DNA of 23,202 bases from RGIG464 sp045643185 (GCA_045643185.1 JAZUKH010000171.1:1-23202); one strand, 5' to 3'. Shown: positions 7,326-14,476, counted from the stretch's first letter. Made by a program: numbers and translations. The notes: generated from the sequence alone by a model not told the origin.

Positions 7326-7430
7326 GGCCCCGCCAGGCGAAGGGGTAGCGGCGTATTTTTCCCCGTCGCTGCGTTGCATGCGACGCAGCGACCACGGGGA
7401 AAAATAGCCGCGCAGGGGGAGACTTCCCCC
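7326..7430 (+). repeat. Palindromic intergenic repeat, copy A
   Basis: The left arm reads GGCCCCGCCAGGCG, then AGGGGTAGCGGCGTATT. The right arm reads AATAGCCGCG, then AGGGGGAGACTTCCCCC. Between them lies a near-perfect hairpin at 7356-7404, with TTTTTCCCC pairing GGGGAAAAA and GTCGCTGCGT pairing ACGCAGCGAC around TGCATGCG. The arms match copy B at 16807-16876 almost base for base; the centres are unrelated. Copy A sits 34 bases before the sigma-54 promoter. Confidence 0.8.
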
Positions 7431-7463
7431 TCTAACACAAAAATAATACTTTTTGATTGCATT

Positions 7464-7480
7464 TTGGCACTGATGTTGCC
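7464..7480 (+). promoter_or_regulatory. Sigma-54 (RpoN) promoter of the inositol-phosphate synthase gene
   Basis: TTGGCAC at 7464-7470, four intervening bases after T7471, and TTGCC at 7476-7480 reproduce the sigma-54 -24/-12 element. GG at 7466-7467 and GC at 7478-7479 have the required ten bases between them. Transcription would begin near 7491, leaving a leader of about 95 bases. The element also forms a dyad, TTTGGCA and TGCCAAA. No good sigma-70 promoter was seen nearby. Confidence 0.72.
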
Positions 7481-7535
7481 AAACTCTCCGTCGCTTTTTT
7501 CGGCCGCTCTCCAAAAAGGAGCGAAAATAGAACTG

Positions 7536-7556
7536 ACCCATCCATTTCGGATGGGT
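7536..7556 (+). promoter_or_regulatory. Leader hairpin 30 bases before the inositol-phosphate synthase start
   Basis: ACCCATCC (7536-7543) pairs exactly with GGATGGGT (7549-7556) around ATTTC, followed by TTAATCATTTAT. The tail is too weak for a confident terminator. It may stabilise the 5' end of a highly expressed mRNA or serve as a leader control element. Confidence 0.4.
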
Positions 7557-7585
7557 TTAATCATTTATGTAGAAGGCAAAAAAAC

Positions 7586-8908
7586 ATGAACAAACCGAAC
7601 GTCAAACCTGCAACGGGCAAACTTGGTATCCTTATCCCTGGCCTTGGTGCCGTTTCTACGACCTTGATCGCTGGTGTTTTTGACATCATCGCTGGCAAAG
7701 GTCTTCCCATTGGCTCTGTGACCCAGATGGGCCGCATTCGCCTTGGCAAACGCACCGAGAACCGCAATCCCCTCATCAAAGACTTCGTTCCCCTCGCTGA
7801 CCTGAAAGACATTGTCTTTGGCGCATGGGACGTTCACGGTGAGAATGCTTACGAAGTTTGCAAACGTTCTGGCGTTCTCGAAGACAAAGATCTCGACCCG
7901 ATTCGTGAAAAACTCGAAGCCATCAAGCCGATGGACGCTGTTTTCGATCACGACTACTGCCACAACATTGAAGTGAAACACGCGAAATCCGCTCCTACGA
8001 AGTGGGATCTCGTTCAGATGGTCAAAGAAGACATAAAGAACTTCAAAGAAGCCAATGGCTGCGACCGTATGCTCATGATGTGGTGTGGTTCCACGGAATG
8101 CTATACGCCGTGCGCCGAATGCCATCAGACGATCGAAGCTCTCGAAAAAGCGATGAAAGATAACGATCCTCGCATTTCCCCGAGCATGATCTACGCTTAT
8201 GCGGCTATCACGAGCGGCATTCCTTATGCCAACGGCGCACCCAACCTCACGGTCGACACGCCTGCCCTCGTCAAACTCGCTCTCCGCGAAAAAGTTGCCA
8301 TCATGGGTAAAGACTTCAAGACGGGCCAGACCCTCATGAAGACGATCGTTGCCCCTGGCCTCCGCGCTCGTTGCCTCGGCCTCAACGGCTGGTTCTCCAC
8401 GAACATTCTCGGTAACCGCGACGGTGAAGTTCTCGACGATCCGGGTTCGTTCAAGACGAAAGAAGTTTCCAAACTTTCCGTTATCGAACACATCCTCGAC
8501 GGCAAAGCCTTCCCCGAACTCTATAGCCATTACTATCACAAAGTTCGTATTGAATATTATCCGCCCCGTGGCGATGCCAAAGAAGGTTGGGATAATATCG
8601 ATATCTTTGGCTGGCTCGGGTACCCGATGCAGATCAAGATCAACTTCCTCTGCCGTGACTCCATCCTCGCCGCGCCTGTCGCCCTCGATATCGCCCTCAG
8701 CATCGACCTCGCTCAGCGTTGTGGCTTCTACGGTATCCAGGAATGGATGTCCTTCTTCTTCAAGAGCCCGGAATGCCGCGAAGGCCTCTATCCGGAACAC
8801 GACCTCTTCGTTCAGAAGATGAAATACAAAAACACGCTTCGCTACATCATGGGCGAAGAACTCATCACGCACCTCGGCCTCGATTATTATGCCGAAGAAG
8901 ATAAGTAA
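7586..8908 (+). CDS. ino1: Inositol-3-phosphate synthase (myo-inositol-1-phosphate synthase)
   Basis: The 440-residue enzyme converts glucose 6-phosphate to myo-inositol phosphate using bound NAD. The NAD loop GLGAVSTT is at residues 19-26, GKDFKTGQT at 241-249, GWFSTNILGNRDG at 268-280, and DSILAAPVALD from residue 358. These are the family's hallmark segments in their normal order, and the length falls between the short actinobacterial and the long eukaryotic forms. AAGG is nine bases before the ATG; the frame is open further upstream, but that part overlaps the promoter and leader. Codon choice is strongly biased (CTC, GTT, AAA, GAA), suggesting high expression. It is transcribed alone from the sigma-54 promoter and ends at a strong terminator. 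It supplies the inositol phosphate for the cytidylyltransferase downstream. Confidence 0.95.
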   Translation: MNKPNVKPATGKLGILIPGLGAVSTTLIAGVFDIIAGKGLPIGSVTQMGRIRLGKRTENRNPLIKDFVPLADLKDIVFGAWDVHGENAYEVCKRSGVLEDKDLDPIREKLEAIKPMDAVFDHDYCHNIEVKHAKSAPTKWDLVQMVKEDIKNFKEANGCDRMLMMWCGSTECYTPCAECHQTIEALEKAMKDNDPRISPSMIYAYAAITSGIPYANGAPNLTVDTPALVKLALREKVAIMGKDFKTGQTLMKTIVAPGLRARCLGLNGWFSTNILGNRDGEVLDDPGSFKTKEVSKLSVIEHILDGKAFPELYSHYYHKVRIEYYPPRGDAKEGWDNIDIFGWLGYPMQIKINFLCRDSILAAPVALDIALSIDLAQRCGFYGIQEWMSFFFKSPECREGLYPEHDLFVQKMKYKNTLRYIMGEELITHLGLDYYAEEDK

Positions 8909-8923
8909 TCTTCCTTGATTGGT

Positions 8924-8960
8924 AAAAGCCCCGCAGGTTAAACCTGCGGGGCTTTTTTTT
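8924..8960 (+). terminator. Strong intrinsic terminator after inositol-phosphate synthase
   Basis: AAAGCCCCGCAGG pairs with CCTGCGGGGCTTT around TTAAA, followed by a run of eight Ts. It lies 15 bases after the stop codon and separates this gene from the cytidylyltransferase unit. Confidence 0.93.
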
Positions 8961-9027
8961 GGGGTATTGGGGTATAAATTTTGACAAAAATGTCCGATTT
9001 TGTTTTTTTATAAAGTGTCGCAAAGCC

Positions 9028-9055
9028 TTGACTCATAAGCAAATGCGCTTATTTT
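9028..9055 (+). promoter_or_regulatory. Sigma-70-type promoter with an embedded dyad
   Basis: TTGACT (9028-9033) and TATTTT (9050-9055) are 16 bases apart. Inside the spacer, ATAAGC (9035-9040) and GCTTAT (9047-9052) form an exact 6-6-6 inverted repeat, a classic position for a repressor. Transcription would start near 9062. Confidence 0.5.
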
Positions 9056-9101
9056 AATGAAGCCTAAAAAGTTGGAACGTTTTTTTCACATGGTAGTATG
9101 T

Positions 9102-9137
9102 ATGCCTGATGGGCCTGATCATTGATCAGATAGGCAT
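9102..9137. promoter_or_regulatory. Nested palindrome in the cytidylyltransferase leader
   Basis: CTGATCA (9115-9121) and TGATCAG (9123-9129) form a perfect 15-bp palindrome. Outside it, ATGCCT (9102-9107) and AGGCAT (9132-9137) are also complementary. This may be an operator or an RNA hairpin, lying about 140 bases before the ATG. Confidence 0.45.
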
Positions 9138-9240
9138 GGCGAGTCTGAACATCGTCTTTTTGGCAAGTTTCGTGTCACGCAGCTTTTCCCGTCAAGCGAT
9201 GCTCGGCGTTTCGGCGCCATCCCCTCACGCCCATTTCAAC

Positions 9241-9270
9241 CTTTTGCGTTCTCGCGACGCTCAAAAGGAG
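9241..9270 (+). promoter_or_regulatory. Stem overlapping the cytidylyltransferase ribosome site
   Basis: CTTTTGCGT (9241-9249) can pair with ACG (9257-9259) and CAAAAG (9262-9267). This buries the first half of AAGGAG (9265-9270). Such a stem could dampen translation; this is inferred from base pairing only. Confidence 0.35.
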
Positions 9271-9276
9271 TCAACC

Positions 9277-10092
9277 ATGTTAGAAATTACAAAACGTTTT
9301 GCCAATAAATTCAATGCCAATAGCTCGGTCAAACAGGCCGTCATTCTCGCGGCTGGTCTTGGAAGCCGCCTGGCCAAAACACCGGACGACATTAAACCCC
9401 TCAAACTCGTTGGCGGTGTTAGCCTGATTCAGCGTAATATTGAGCTTTTCGTTCAAAACGGCATTGAAGAAGTCGTCATCATCACCGGTTATCATGCTCA
9501 TGAACTTGAGAATCAACTCAAGACCGATTGCGCGCATCTGCCGATCAAACTCACCTTCTGCTTTAACAGTGAATTCAAGAAGAGCAATGGTCTGAGCGTT
9601 CTGTGTGCCGAACCGGCGATTCGTGGCAACTTCATTCTGACCATGGCTGATCACATTTTCGCCCCCGACATGATCGCCGACGCGTGTACGATCGAACCGC
9701 CGCAGAATGGTGCGATCCTTTGCGTCGATTACAAACTCGAATCGGTCTTCGACATGGACGATGCCACCAAAGTACAGGTCGAAAACGGCAAAGTTGCAGC
9801 CATCAGCAAACAGTTGACGTCCTACAATGCTGTCGACACCGGCCTCTTCATTTGCACGCCCTACCTCTTCAAAGCGCTCAACGAAGCCAAAAATGCTTCG
9901 GTCAATCAAGATTGTTCGCTTTCAGAAGGCATCGCAACCCTCATGAAAACTGGTCGTATGGCCGTTCATGATATCGGCGCTTTCATTTGGCAGGATGTCG
10001 ACGACGACATGATGCTCGCTCAGGCCGAATCCCTCGTCCGTAATCGCATTCAATCGCGTCGCAACGTGCGAAAAGTTGCCATCACCGGTTGA
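9277..10092 (+). CDS. Nucleotidyltransferase, probable CTP:inositol-1-phosphate cytidylyltransferase (IPCT-like)
   Basis: The 271-residue enzyme has the intact nucleotidyltransferase signature AVILAAGLGSRL (residues 21-32), then KPLKLVGGVSLIQRNI and EEVVIITGY. LTMADHIFAPDM supplies the metal-binding Asp. NAVDTGLFICTP and FIWQDVDDDMMLAQAE follow, as in IPCT and the N-terminal half of fused IPCT/DIPPS proteins. AAGGAG lies six bases before the chosen ATG; the longer upstream frame lacks such support. The expected reaction is CTP + inositol 1-phosphate giving CDP-inositol, which fits the inositol-phosphate synthase next door. CTP:phosphocholine or CTP:2-aminoethylphosphonate cytidylyltransferases are related alternatives, the latter because of the PhnW-like gene at 3342. 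It would restore the activity missing from the degenerate domain of the 4614-5960 protein. Confidence 0.8.
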   Translation: MLEITKRFANKFNANSSVKQAVILAAGLGSRLAKTPDDIKPLKLVGGVSLIQRNIELFVQNGIEEVVIITGYHAHELENQLKTDCAHLPIKLTFCFNSEFKKSNGLSVLCAEPAIRGNFILTMADHIFAPDMIADACTIEPPQNGAILCVDYKLESVFDMDDATKVQVENGKVAAISKQLTSYNAVDTGLFICTPYLFKALNEAKNASVNQDCSLSEGIATLMKTGRMAVHDIGAFIWQDVDDDMMLAQAESLVRNRIQSRRNVRKVAITG

Positions 10093-10133
10093 AGAGTTCG
10101 AGCACCGCGAGCTCCAAAATCGTAACATACTTC

Positions 10134-10163
10134 AAAAAAGTCCCCCGAAAGAGGGACTTTTTT
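10134..10163. terminator. Intrinsic terminator after the cytidylyltransferase
   Basis: AAAAAAGTCCC pairs with GGGACTTTTTT around an eight-base loop, 40 bases after the stop. A- and T-runs on the two sides make it usable in both directions, though only rightward transcripts reach it here. Confidence 0.85.
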
Positions 10164-10195
10164 ATTGCTGATCCTGGTTAATGCAAAGTGCCAGC

Positions 10196-10225
10196 AGTTT
10201 AGTCGCTAATTTATGCCTCTAAACT
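10196..10225. promoter_or_regulatory. Inverted repeat AGTTTAG-N16-CTAAACT
   Basis: The exact 7-bp arms at 10196-10202 and 10219-10225 lie about 90 bases before the lipoprotein gene, in its probable promoter region. Possible operator; no firm -35/-10 pair was seen. Confidence 0.3.
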
Positions 10226-10312
10226 ACATAAAAAACTTGCTTTTCAACGCATTTAGCCGGAAATATCGCCGTCTTGCGTGCGATGATGCACGCTCAACTC
10301 AAACACGGACGT

Positions 10313-10855
10313 ATGATGTTTAACAAAGTTCGATTCTTTATCTTATCCGCCACGCTTGCACTCACTACGACTGCCTGCGGCGCCGGTCTTCTTAAAACGC
10401 AGGATTTTGAGCAGCCTTCCTTCTTCGCTATCGATGAAGAAGCCAAGATTCCCGATACAGACGAAAATATCGAAGTTCTGCAAGTCGTTCAGAAATACCG
10501 CGACGCGATCACTTCGCGCGATATCGAAACGCTTCGTTCCCTCGTCAGCCAGGAATATTACGAGAATGGCTCGACGACAGACGATCTAAGCGATGATTAC
10601 GGCAACGAACGTCTCGAAGAGATCTTCAACGATTACCTCGCCCAGTCTGTCAAAGACATTCGATACATCATCGAAATCAAACAGCTGTCAAAAGAAGGTA
10701 TGGAATACTATGTCGATTACCAATATATCTGGAATTTCCGATATGAAATCGCCGGTCAGTCTTATTGGCAGTCGAAAAACGACACGAACCGCATGACCAT
10801 TATTCGTGAAGGAGAAGGTGACGAGACTGTACTCAAGATCAAGGGCGGTCTGTAA
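10313..10855 (+). CDS. Predicted lipoprotein with an NTF2-like domain
   Basis: The product is about 180 residues. A short Lys/Arg N-terminus, a hydrophobic stretch (FFILSATLALTTTAC) and a Cys near residue 22 form a signal-peptidase-II site, although Thr at -3 is not ideal. The mature part, starting NIEVLQVVQKYRDAITSRDIETLRSLVS and ending in a strand-rich half, has the helix-then-curved-sheet pattern of the NTF2/SnoaL superfamily. Those domains often bind small ligands or partners; no catalytic residues can be named. Two ATGs (10313 and 10316) are equally plausible and the ribosome site is weak. The frame is open upstream via TTG at 10274, but that would bury the signal peptide. It is a single gene between two terminators, and may reside in the periplasm anchored to a membrane. 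Confidence 0.72.
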   Translation: MMFNKVRFFILSATLALTTTACGAGLLKTQDFEQPSFFAIDEEAKIPDTDENIEVLQVVQKYRDAITSRDIETLRSLVSQEYYENGSTTDDLSDDYGNERLEEIFNDYLAQSVKDIRYIIEIKQLSKEGMEYYVDYQYIWNFRYEIAGQSYWQSKNDTNRMTIIREGEGDETVLKIKGGL

Positions 10856-10872
10856 TCCTTCTTAATTAGCTT

Positions 10873-10903
10873 AAAAAAAAGCGGCTTTTAGCCGCTTTTT
10901 TTT
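10873..10903. terminator. Bidirectional intrinsic terminator
   Basis: Eight As, GCGGCT, a short loop, AGCCGC and eight Ts lie between the convergent lipoprotein and PAP2 genes. It is symmetric, so it can serve both. Confidence 0.93.
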
Positions 10904-10929
10904 CTAAGCAGCCAGGGAAATAAGTTAGT

Positions 10930-11904
10930 TCATCCTTCCCTCGGCTGCGTCCAACGTGCATGGATGCGTGAAAAAACCATTGGATAAAGGAACACAGCGG
11001 CAAACACAAGCAGGAATTGCCAGAAAAACCGTCCCCAGCAATTCCCCAACAAGGTGATCGACAGATCCTTTAGTCCCAAATAGATGCCAAGCATCATACC
11101 AGCACCCACGACCAAGCGCAGAATGCGCTGAACAGGCGTGCCATCCACAGCGAAACGCACCCAACGGCGTTCAGCGAACCACCCGGTTAAAAGCCCGACC
11201 AACATACCAGCCGTGGCAAAACACGGCATTGCGCCTTTGACTGGGTCGTTCAACAAAGCCCCCGTATCATCCACGTCGAGTGGATATGGCTTCAACACGT
11301 TAAAAGCCAAAAACGCCGCGGCCAGCCCCAAACCGACGACGAGAACGACCAAGGCTCGCTTGGTGCTTTGTTCAGCGCACTCGACCCAGTGCATGAGCTT
11401 CCAGTTGACGAACATGACCAAACACGTCAACAGCGCGCCCACCACCACGTCCTGCGGCGTGTGCACGCCCAGGTAATTGCGCGAAAACATGACGAGCAAA
11501 ACGAACGCAGTCGTCAAAACAACGACCCAACGATGTTTGCGAAACCAAACTCCGATCGAGCCAAACTGCGCGGCAGCCATGGTCGAGTGACCACTCGGGA
11601 ACGAGTAACCCGGCGCCGTGATCTTCGCATCACCAGCGGGAATGATCGTCGGATCGCGCATCCACGGTCGAAGAACGCAGCACGTGTTTTTAAGCGTCAT
11701 GGTGAGTGCATGCGATCCGATCATATTAAAAAGCAGAAACACACCAAGTTTTCGTGAAACACACCAGTAAATCCCAGCCATCACGACATAGACCCAGGGC
11801 TTAATGACGATCAACGAAACGATCTCGAAAAACGTGTCGAGTGAGCCGCCCGTCGCGTCACGAAAGTCCTGCAACCAGTGTAAGTATTGAAGATCAAAGT
11901 TCAT
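10930..11904 (-). CDS. PAP2-family membrane phosphatase
   Basis: The 324-residue protein has the three phosphatase motifs of the PAP2 superfamily: Lys72 with RP at 79-80, PSGHS at 103-107, and SRNYLGVHTPQD with Arg142, His148 and Asp152. Several membrane helices surround them. A C-terminal part of about 150 residues with further hydrophobic helices makes it longer than minimal PAP2 enzymes. Such enzymes remove phosphate from lipid phosphates such as phosphatidate or undecaprenyl diphosphate, usually on the outer face of the inner membrane. GAGGTG lies six bases before the ATG. Its position beside inositol and CDP-alcohol genes suggests a lipid-head-group role, perhaps making an alcohol acceptor, but that is inference. 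It is a single transcription unit. Confidence 0.9.
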   Translation of the reverse strand: MNFDLQYLHWLQDFRDATGGSLDTFFEIVSLIVIKPWVYVVMAGIYWCVSRKLGVFLLFNMIGSHALTMTLKNTCCVLRPWMRDPTIIPAGDAKITAPGYSFPSGHSTMAAAQFGSIGVWFRKHRWVVVLTTAFVLLVMFSRNYLGVHTPQDVVVGALLTCLVMFVNWKLMHWVECAEQSTKRALVVLVVGLGLAAAFLAFNVLKPYPLDVDDTGALLNDPVKGAMPCFATAGMLVGLLTGWFAERRWVRFAVDGTPVQRILRLVVGAGMMLGIYLGLKDLSITLLGNCWGRFFWQFLLVFAAVFLYPMVFSRIHARWTQPREG

Positions 11905-11954
11905 GCAAACACCTCTTCATCGCGTTTAGCGTTGAATCTGAATGTCAAAATTGT

Positions 11955-11982
11955 AAAAAAAAGCCTCGCCCGAAGGCGAGGC
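11955..11982 (-). terminator. Intrinsic terminator of the zapA-rny unit
   Basis: On the minus strand GCCTCGCC pairs with GGCGAGGC around TTCG, an extra-stable tetraloop, followed by eight Ts. It lies 23 bases beyond the rny stop. Confidence 0.93.
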
Positions 11983-12005
11983 GTGAAAGAAAGGACGAGT
12001 TCTAT

Positions 12006-13766
12006 CTAGCGAGCGGTTTCGACAGCGCGGGTTTCGCGGATCACGCAGACCTTGATGCGGCCGGGATAAGTGAGTTCCTGCTCGATGCGGCGCGCAATAT
12101 CATGGCTGATGACACTGGCTTTTTCGTCGTCAATGACCGTCGGTTCAACGAGAACGCGAATTTCACGACCGGCTTGGATCGCGTAACATTTTTCGACGCC
12201 TTCAAACGAAAGCGAGATCTTTTCGATGTCTTCAAGACGTTTGATGTAGGTTTCGAGAATTTCGCGACGTGCACCAGGACGGGCGCCGGAAAGCGCATCG
12301 GCAGCCATAGCGAGATGCGCATAAACCGATTCGGGTTCCTCTTCGGCGTGGTGCGCTGCAACGGCATTGCAGACCAAAGCCGACTCGCCGTGTTTTTTAA
12401 GAAATTCGGCACCGATAATGGCGTGCGAACCTTCCTGTTCGTGGTCCATCGCCTTACCGATATCGTGAAGCAAACCAATGCGACGAGCAAGTTTAATGTC
12501 GAGTTCAAGCTCAGCAGCCATGATACCACAGAGCCAACCAGCTTCGACGCTGTGAAGCCAGATGTTCTGACCATAGCTCGTACGATATTTCAAGCGGCCG
12601 ACCATCGTGATGACTTCGGGGTCAACATTCTGAATGCCGAGCTCAAAGAAAGCCTGGTCACCGGCTTCGCGCACGCGTTCGTCGATCTCCTGTTTGACCT
12701 TGGCAACCGTTTCTTCGATACGGCCCGGATGAATACGTCCATCGGCGATGAGGCGTTTGAGCGTCTGAGCTGCGACTTCGCGACGAATCGGGTCAAAGGC
12801 GCTGATGACGACCGTTTCGGGCGTATCATCAACGATGAGGTCTACGCCGGTTGCCGCTTCGATGCTGCGAATGTTACGGCCTTCACGACCAATGATGCGG
12901 CCCTTGACTTCATCACTCGGCAGGTTGATCGTGCGCACACAGCGTTCAACCACGTAGTCACCAGCAAAGCGCTGCATCGCGACGCTCAGAATCATCTTGG
13001 CGCGCTTCTCAGCTTCTTCATTGGCATCCTGCTCGATCTGACGAACGATCTTAGCCGCTTCAAGCTTCGCGTCATTCGTAATCGATTCGATCAGCATTTC
13101 TTTGGCCGCATCACTCGACAGACCACTGACTTCTTCGAGATGATGCGTTGCCTGTTCGAACATTTCCTCACTCTGTTTGATGCGCTTTTTCGTCGCTTTG
13201 ACGGCCTTCTTAATGTTGGCTTCGACCGTTTTAAGCTCATTCTCACGCGTATCGAGCATTTCAGCACGTTTATCGAGCAATTCTTCCTTTTTGACGAGGC
13301 GCTGTTCGTTCTGCGTGACAGCTTCGAGGCGGCGTTTTTCTTCCTTATCCATCGCCTCAGAGCGTTCCATCATTTTTTTCTGGATCTCGATCTCGGCCTC
13401 TTTGATGCGGTTATCCACGACATCCTTGGCCATGATCTCGGCATTTGCACGGATCTTGTCCAACTCAGCCTTTGCTGTCGCTTCGTAATCTTCAGCCGAC
13501 TTACGAATCGTCGTGGCAGCCGTCGTCGCGTCCTGCGTCACCTGCGCTGCTTCATTTTCAGCTTTTTTGAGCAGCGTCTGCGCTTTCGCATCAAGTTTTT
13601 CCGCTTCCGCTTTGGCCTCGTTCAAAATGCGTTCAGATTCTTTCTGTACGCTGCCAATTTCTTTATCCACGCGCGCTTGAGTTGATTTTGAGCCCCACTG
13701 CTTACCGGCGATCATACCGACACCGAGACTCAAAACTGTAGACATCGCCGACCAAATAATATTCAT
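12006..13766 (-). CDS. rny: Ribonuclease Y
   Basis: The 586-residue endoribonuclease starts bulk mRNA decay at the inner membrane. A single hydrophobic segment near residues 5-21 anchors it. Residues about 30-270 are a long charged coiled coil rich in Ala, Glu, Lys and Arg. The KH RNA-binding domain contains GRIIGREGRNIR (289-300), and the HD phosphohydrolase domain contains HSVEAGW and LLHDIGK with His434-Asp435. A ribosome site, AAGGAG, sits seven bases before the ATG. It ends in TAG, so amber codons do stop translation in this genome. It lies 166 bases after zapA on the same strand, an arrangement familiar from delta-lineage bacteria, and shares the terminator at 11955. Confidence 0.96.
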   Translation of the reverse strand: MNIIWSAMSTVLSLGVGMIAGKQWGSKSTQARVDKEIGSVQKESERILNEAKAEAEKLDAKAQTLLKKAENEAAQVTQDATTAATTIRKSAEDYEATAKAELDKIRANAEIMAKDVVDNRIKEAEIEIQKKMMERSEAMDKEEKRRLEAVTQNEQRLVKKEELLDKRAEMLDTRENELKTVEANIKKAVKATKKRIKQSEEMFEQATHHLEEVSGLSSDAAKEMLIESITNDAKLEAAKIVRQIEQDANEEAEKRAKMILSVAMQRFAGDYVVERCVRTINLPSDEVKGRIIGREGRNIRSIEAATGVDLIVDDTPETVVISAFDPIRREVAAQTLKRLIADGRIHPGRIEETVAKVKQEIDERVREAGDQAFFELGIQNVDPEVITMVGRLKYRTSYGQNIWLHSVEAGWLCGIMAAELELDIKLARRIGLLHDIGKAMDHEQEGSHAIIGAEFLKKHGESALVCNAVAAHHAEEEPESVYAHLAMAADALSGARPGARREILETYIKRLEDIEKISLSFEGVEKCYAIQAGREIRVLVEPTVIDDEKASVISHDIARRIEQELTYPGRIKVCVIRETRAVETAR

Positions 13767-13932
13767 TATGTGACTCCTTGAGACTAATAATTGTTAATAA
13801 AACCACGTGCAAAACGCAGAAAGTGCAACGCTGTCTACATTTTTGCACATGGAACCTGGCAGGTTAAGACCTGTCCCCTGAAAATCCACAAACAACGGCA
13901 CGCGCAGTGAAGACTGCGTGACAAAAGCCCCG
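13767..13932 (-). other. Structured zapA-rny spacer, possible small RNA or leader
   Basis: On the minus strand this 166-base spacer contains three stems. One is CACGCAGT/ACTGCGCGTG with a CTTC loop (13899-13920). The second is CAGGT/ACCTG (around 13861-13880). The third is a 12-bp stem CCATGTGCAAAA/TTTTGCACGTGG (13841-13852 with 13803-13814), followed by TTTTATT. In several proteobacteria the space beside zapA holds the 6S RNA gene. The size is near the lower limit and I cannot show the 6S central bubble, so this is only a candidate. Confidence 0.3.
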
Positions 13933-14301
13933 CTATTTCTGGTTTTCTGCCGCGTCGAGCGAACTCAAAAGCATTTCAAGACGCTGAGCATGACGATCGA
14001 TGACCTGACAATGTAGTTCATCCTGCTGTTCAGCGATTCGAGCGCGTTCCATAATCTGCATCATCGTCAGAGCCATGACCTGCGGCGCACTGGCCCCCGG
14101 TGCAGATTTGCGGATCGTATCCCAAACAGCATTGATTTCCTGTGCCATCGATTCAAGAACTTCCGGTTCCTGATCGGTTTTGATCGTCAAACGTTGTCCA
14201 ACGATCATCAGCGTCACAGAGCGATATTGCGGCGCTGTTTCTTCCAACGTCACGACGCCATTTCGAGACGCCGTTGCCAATTTGTTAACTTGAACTGCCA
14301 T
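13933..14301 (-). CDS. zapA: Cell-division protein ZapA
   Basis: The 122-residue protein stabilises FtsZ filaments at the division ring. The N-terminal half contains the strand-rich ZapA core, SVTLMIVGQRLTIKTDQEPE, then EVLESMAQEINAVWDTIRK. The second half is one long helix (QVMALTMMQIMERARIAEQQDEL and onward) that forms the dimer coiled coil. Length and order are typical. The start is the ATG at 14301, with a purine-rich AGAGATAAGAAA tract upstream; about 20 extra residues precede the core. It ends in TAG. A clear sigma-70 promoter and a dyad lie directly upstream, and rny follows. Confidence 0.88.
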   Translation of the reverse strand: MAVQVNKLATASRNGVVTLEETAPQYRSVTLMIVGQRLTIKTDQEPEVLESMAQEINAVWDTIRKSAPGASAPQVMALTMMQIMERARIAEQQDELHCQVIDRHAQRLEMLLSSLDAAENQK

Positions 14302-14364
14302 GATTTCTTATCTCTACCCGTTCCGCATTAAAAAATACGTCACAGGATTAAAAGCCATTGAGTT

Positions 14365-14424
14365 TTTTGATGTCCAAACATCAAAATCTTGGAAATTTTA
14401 ACCGTTTTCGCCTTTTTGCGTCAA
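14365..14424 (-). promoter_or_regulatory. Sigma-70 promoter of zapA-rny with an adjacent dyad
   Basis: On the minus strand TTGACG (14424-14419) and TTAAAA (14401-14396) are exactly 17 bases apart, placing the start near 14389. A perfect 9-4-9 inverted repeat, TTTTGATGT and ACATCAAAA, occupies 14365-14386, directly after the start point. It could be an operator or the first hairpin of the mRNA. Confidence 0.7.
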
Positions 14425-14476
14425 GGTTCTAAGACAATAATTTTATAGGTAATAGTTCGTTTTGGAATATCCGTCA

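Larger units (their letters stand above)
8961..9276 (+). other. Non-coding leader and control region of the cytidylyltransferase gene
   Basis: This stretch of 316 bases has no convincing gene. The cytidylyltransferase frame remains open back to 9109, but those residues do not resemble the family. It contains a sigma-70-type promoter with an internal dyad, a compound palindrome at 9102-9137, and a stem that touches the ribosome site at 9241-9267. Confidence 0.6.

Noticed and set aside
7565..8872. 435-codon reverse frame opposite inositol-phosphate synthase
   Set aside because: Antisense by-product of strong codon bias in the real gene.
9109..9276. N-terminal extension of the cytidylyltransferase
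   Set aside because: No ribosome site at 9109, leader palindromes lie inside it, and AAGGAG precedes ATG 9277.
10172..10200. Sigma-54-like CTGGCACTTTGCAT on the minus strand
   Set aside because: GG and GC are six bases apart instead of ten, so the -24/-12 geometry fails.
11841..13685. 614-codon forward frame opposite rny
   Set aside because: Shadow frame on the antisense of a fully recognisable RNase Y, with Phe/Arg-rich composition and no family features.
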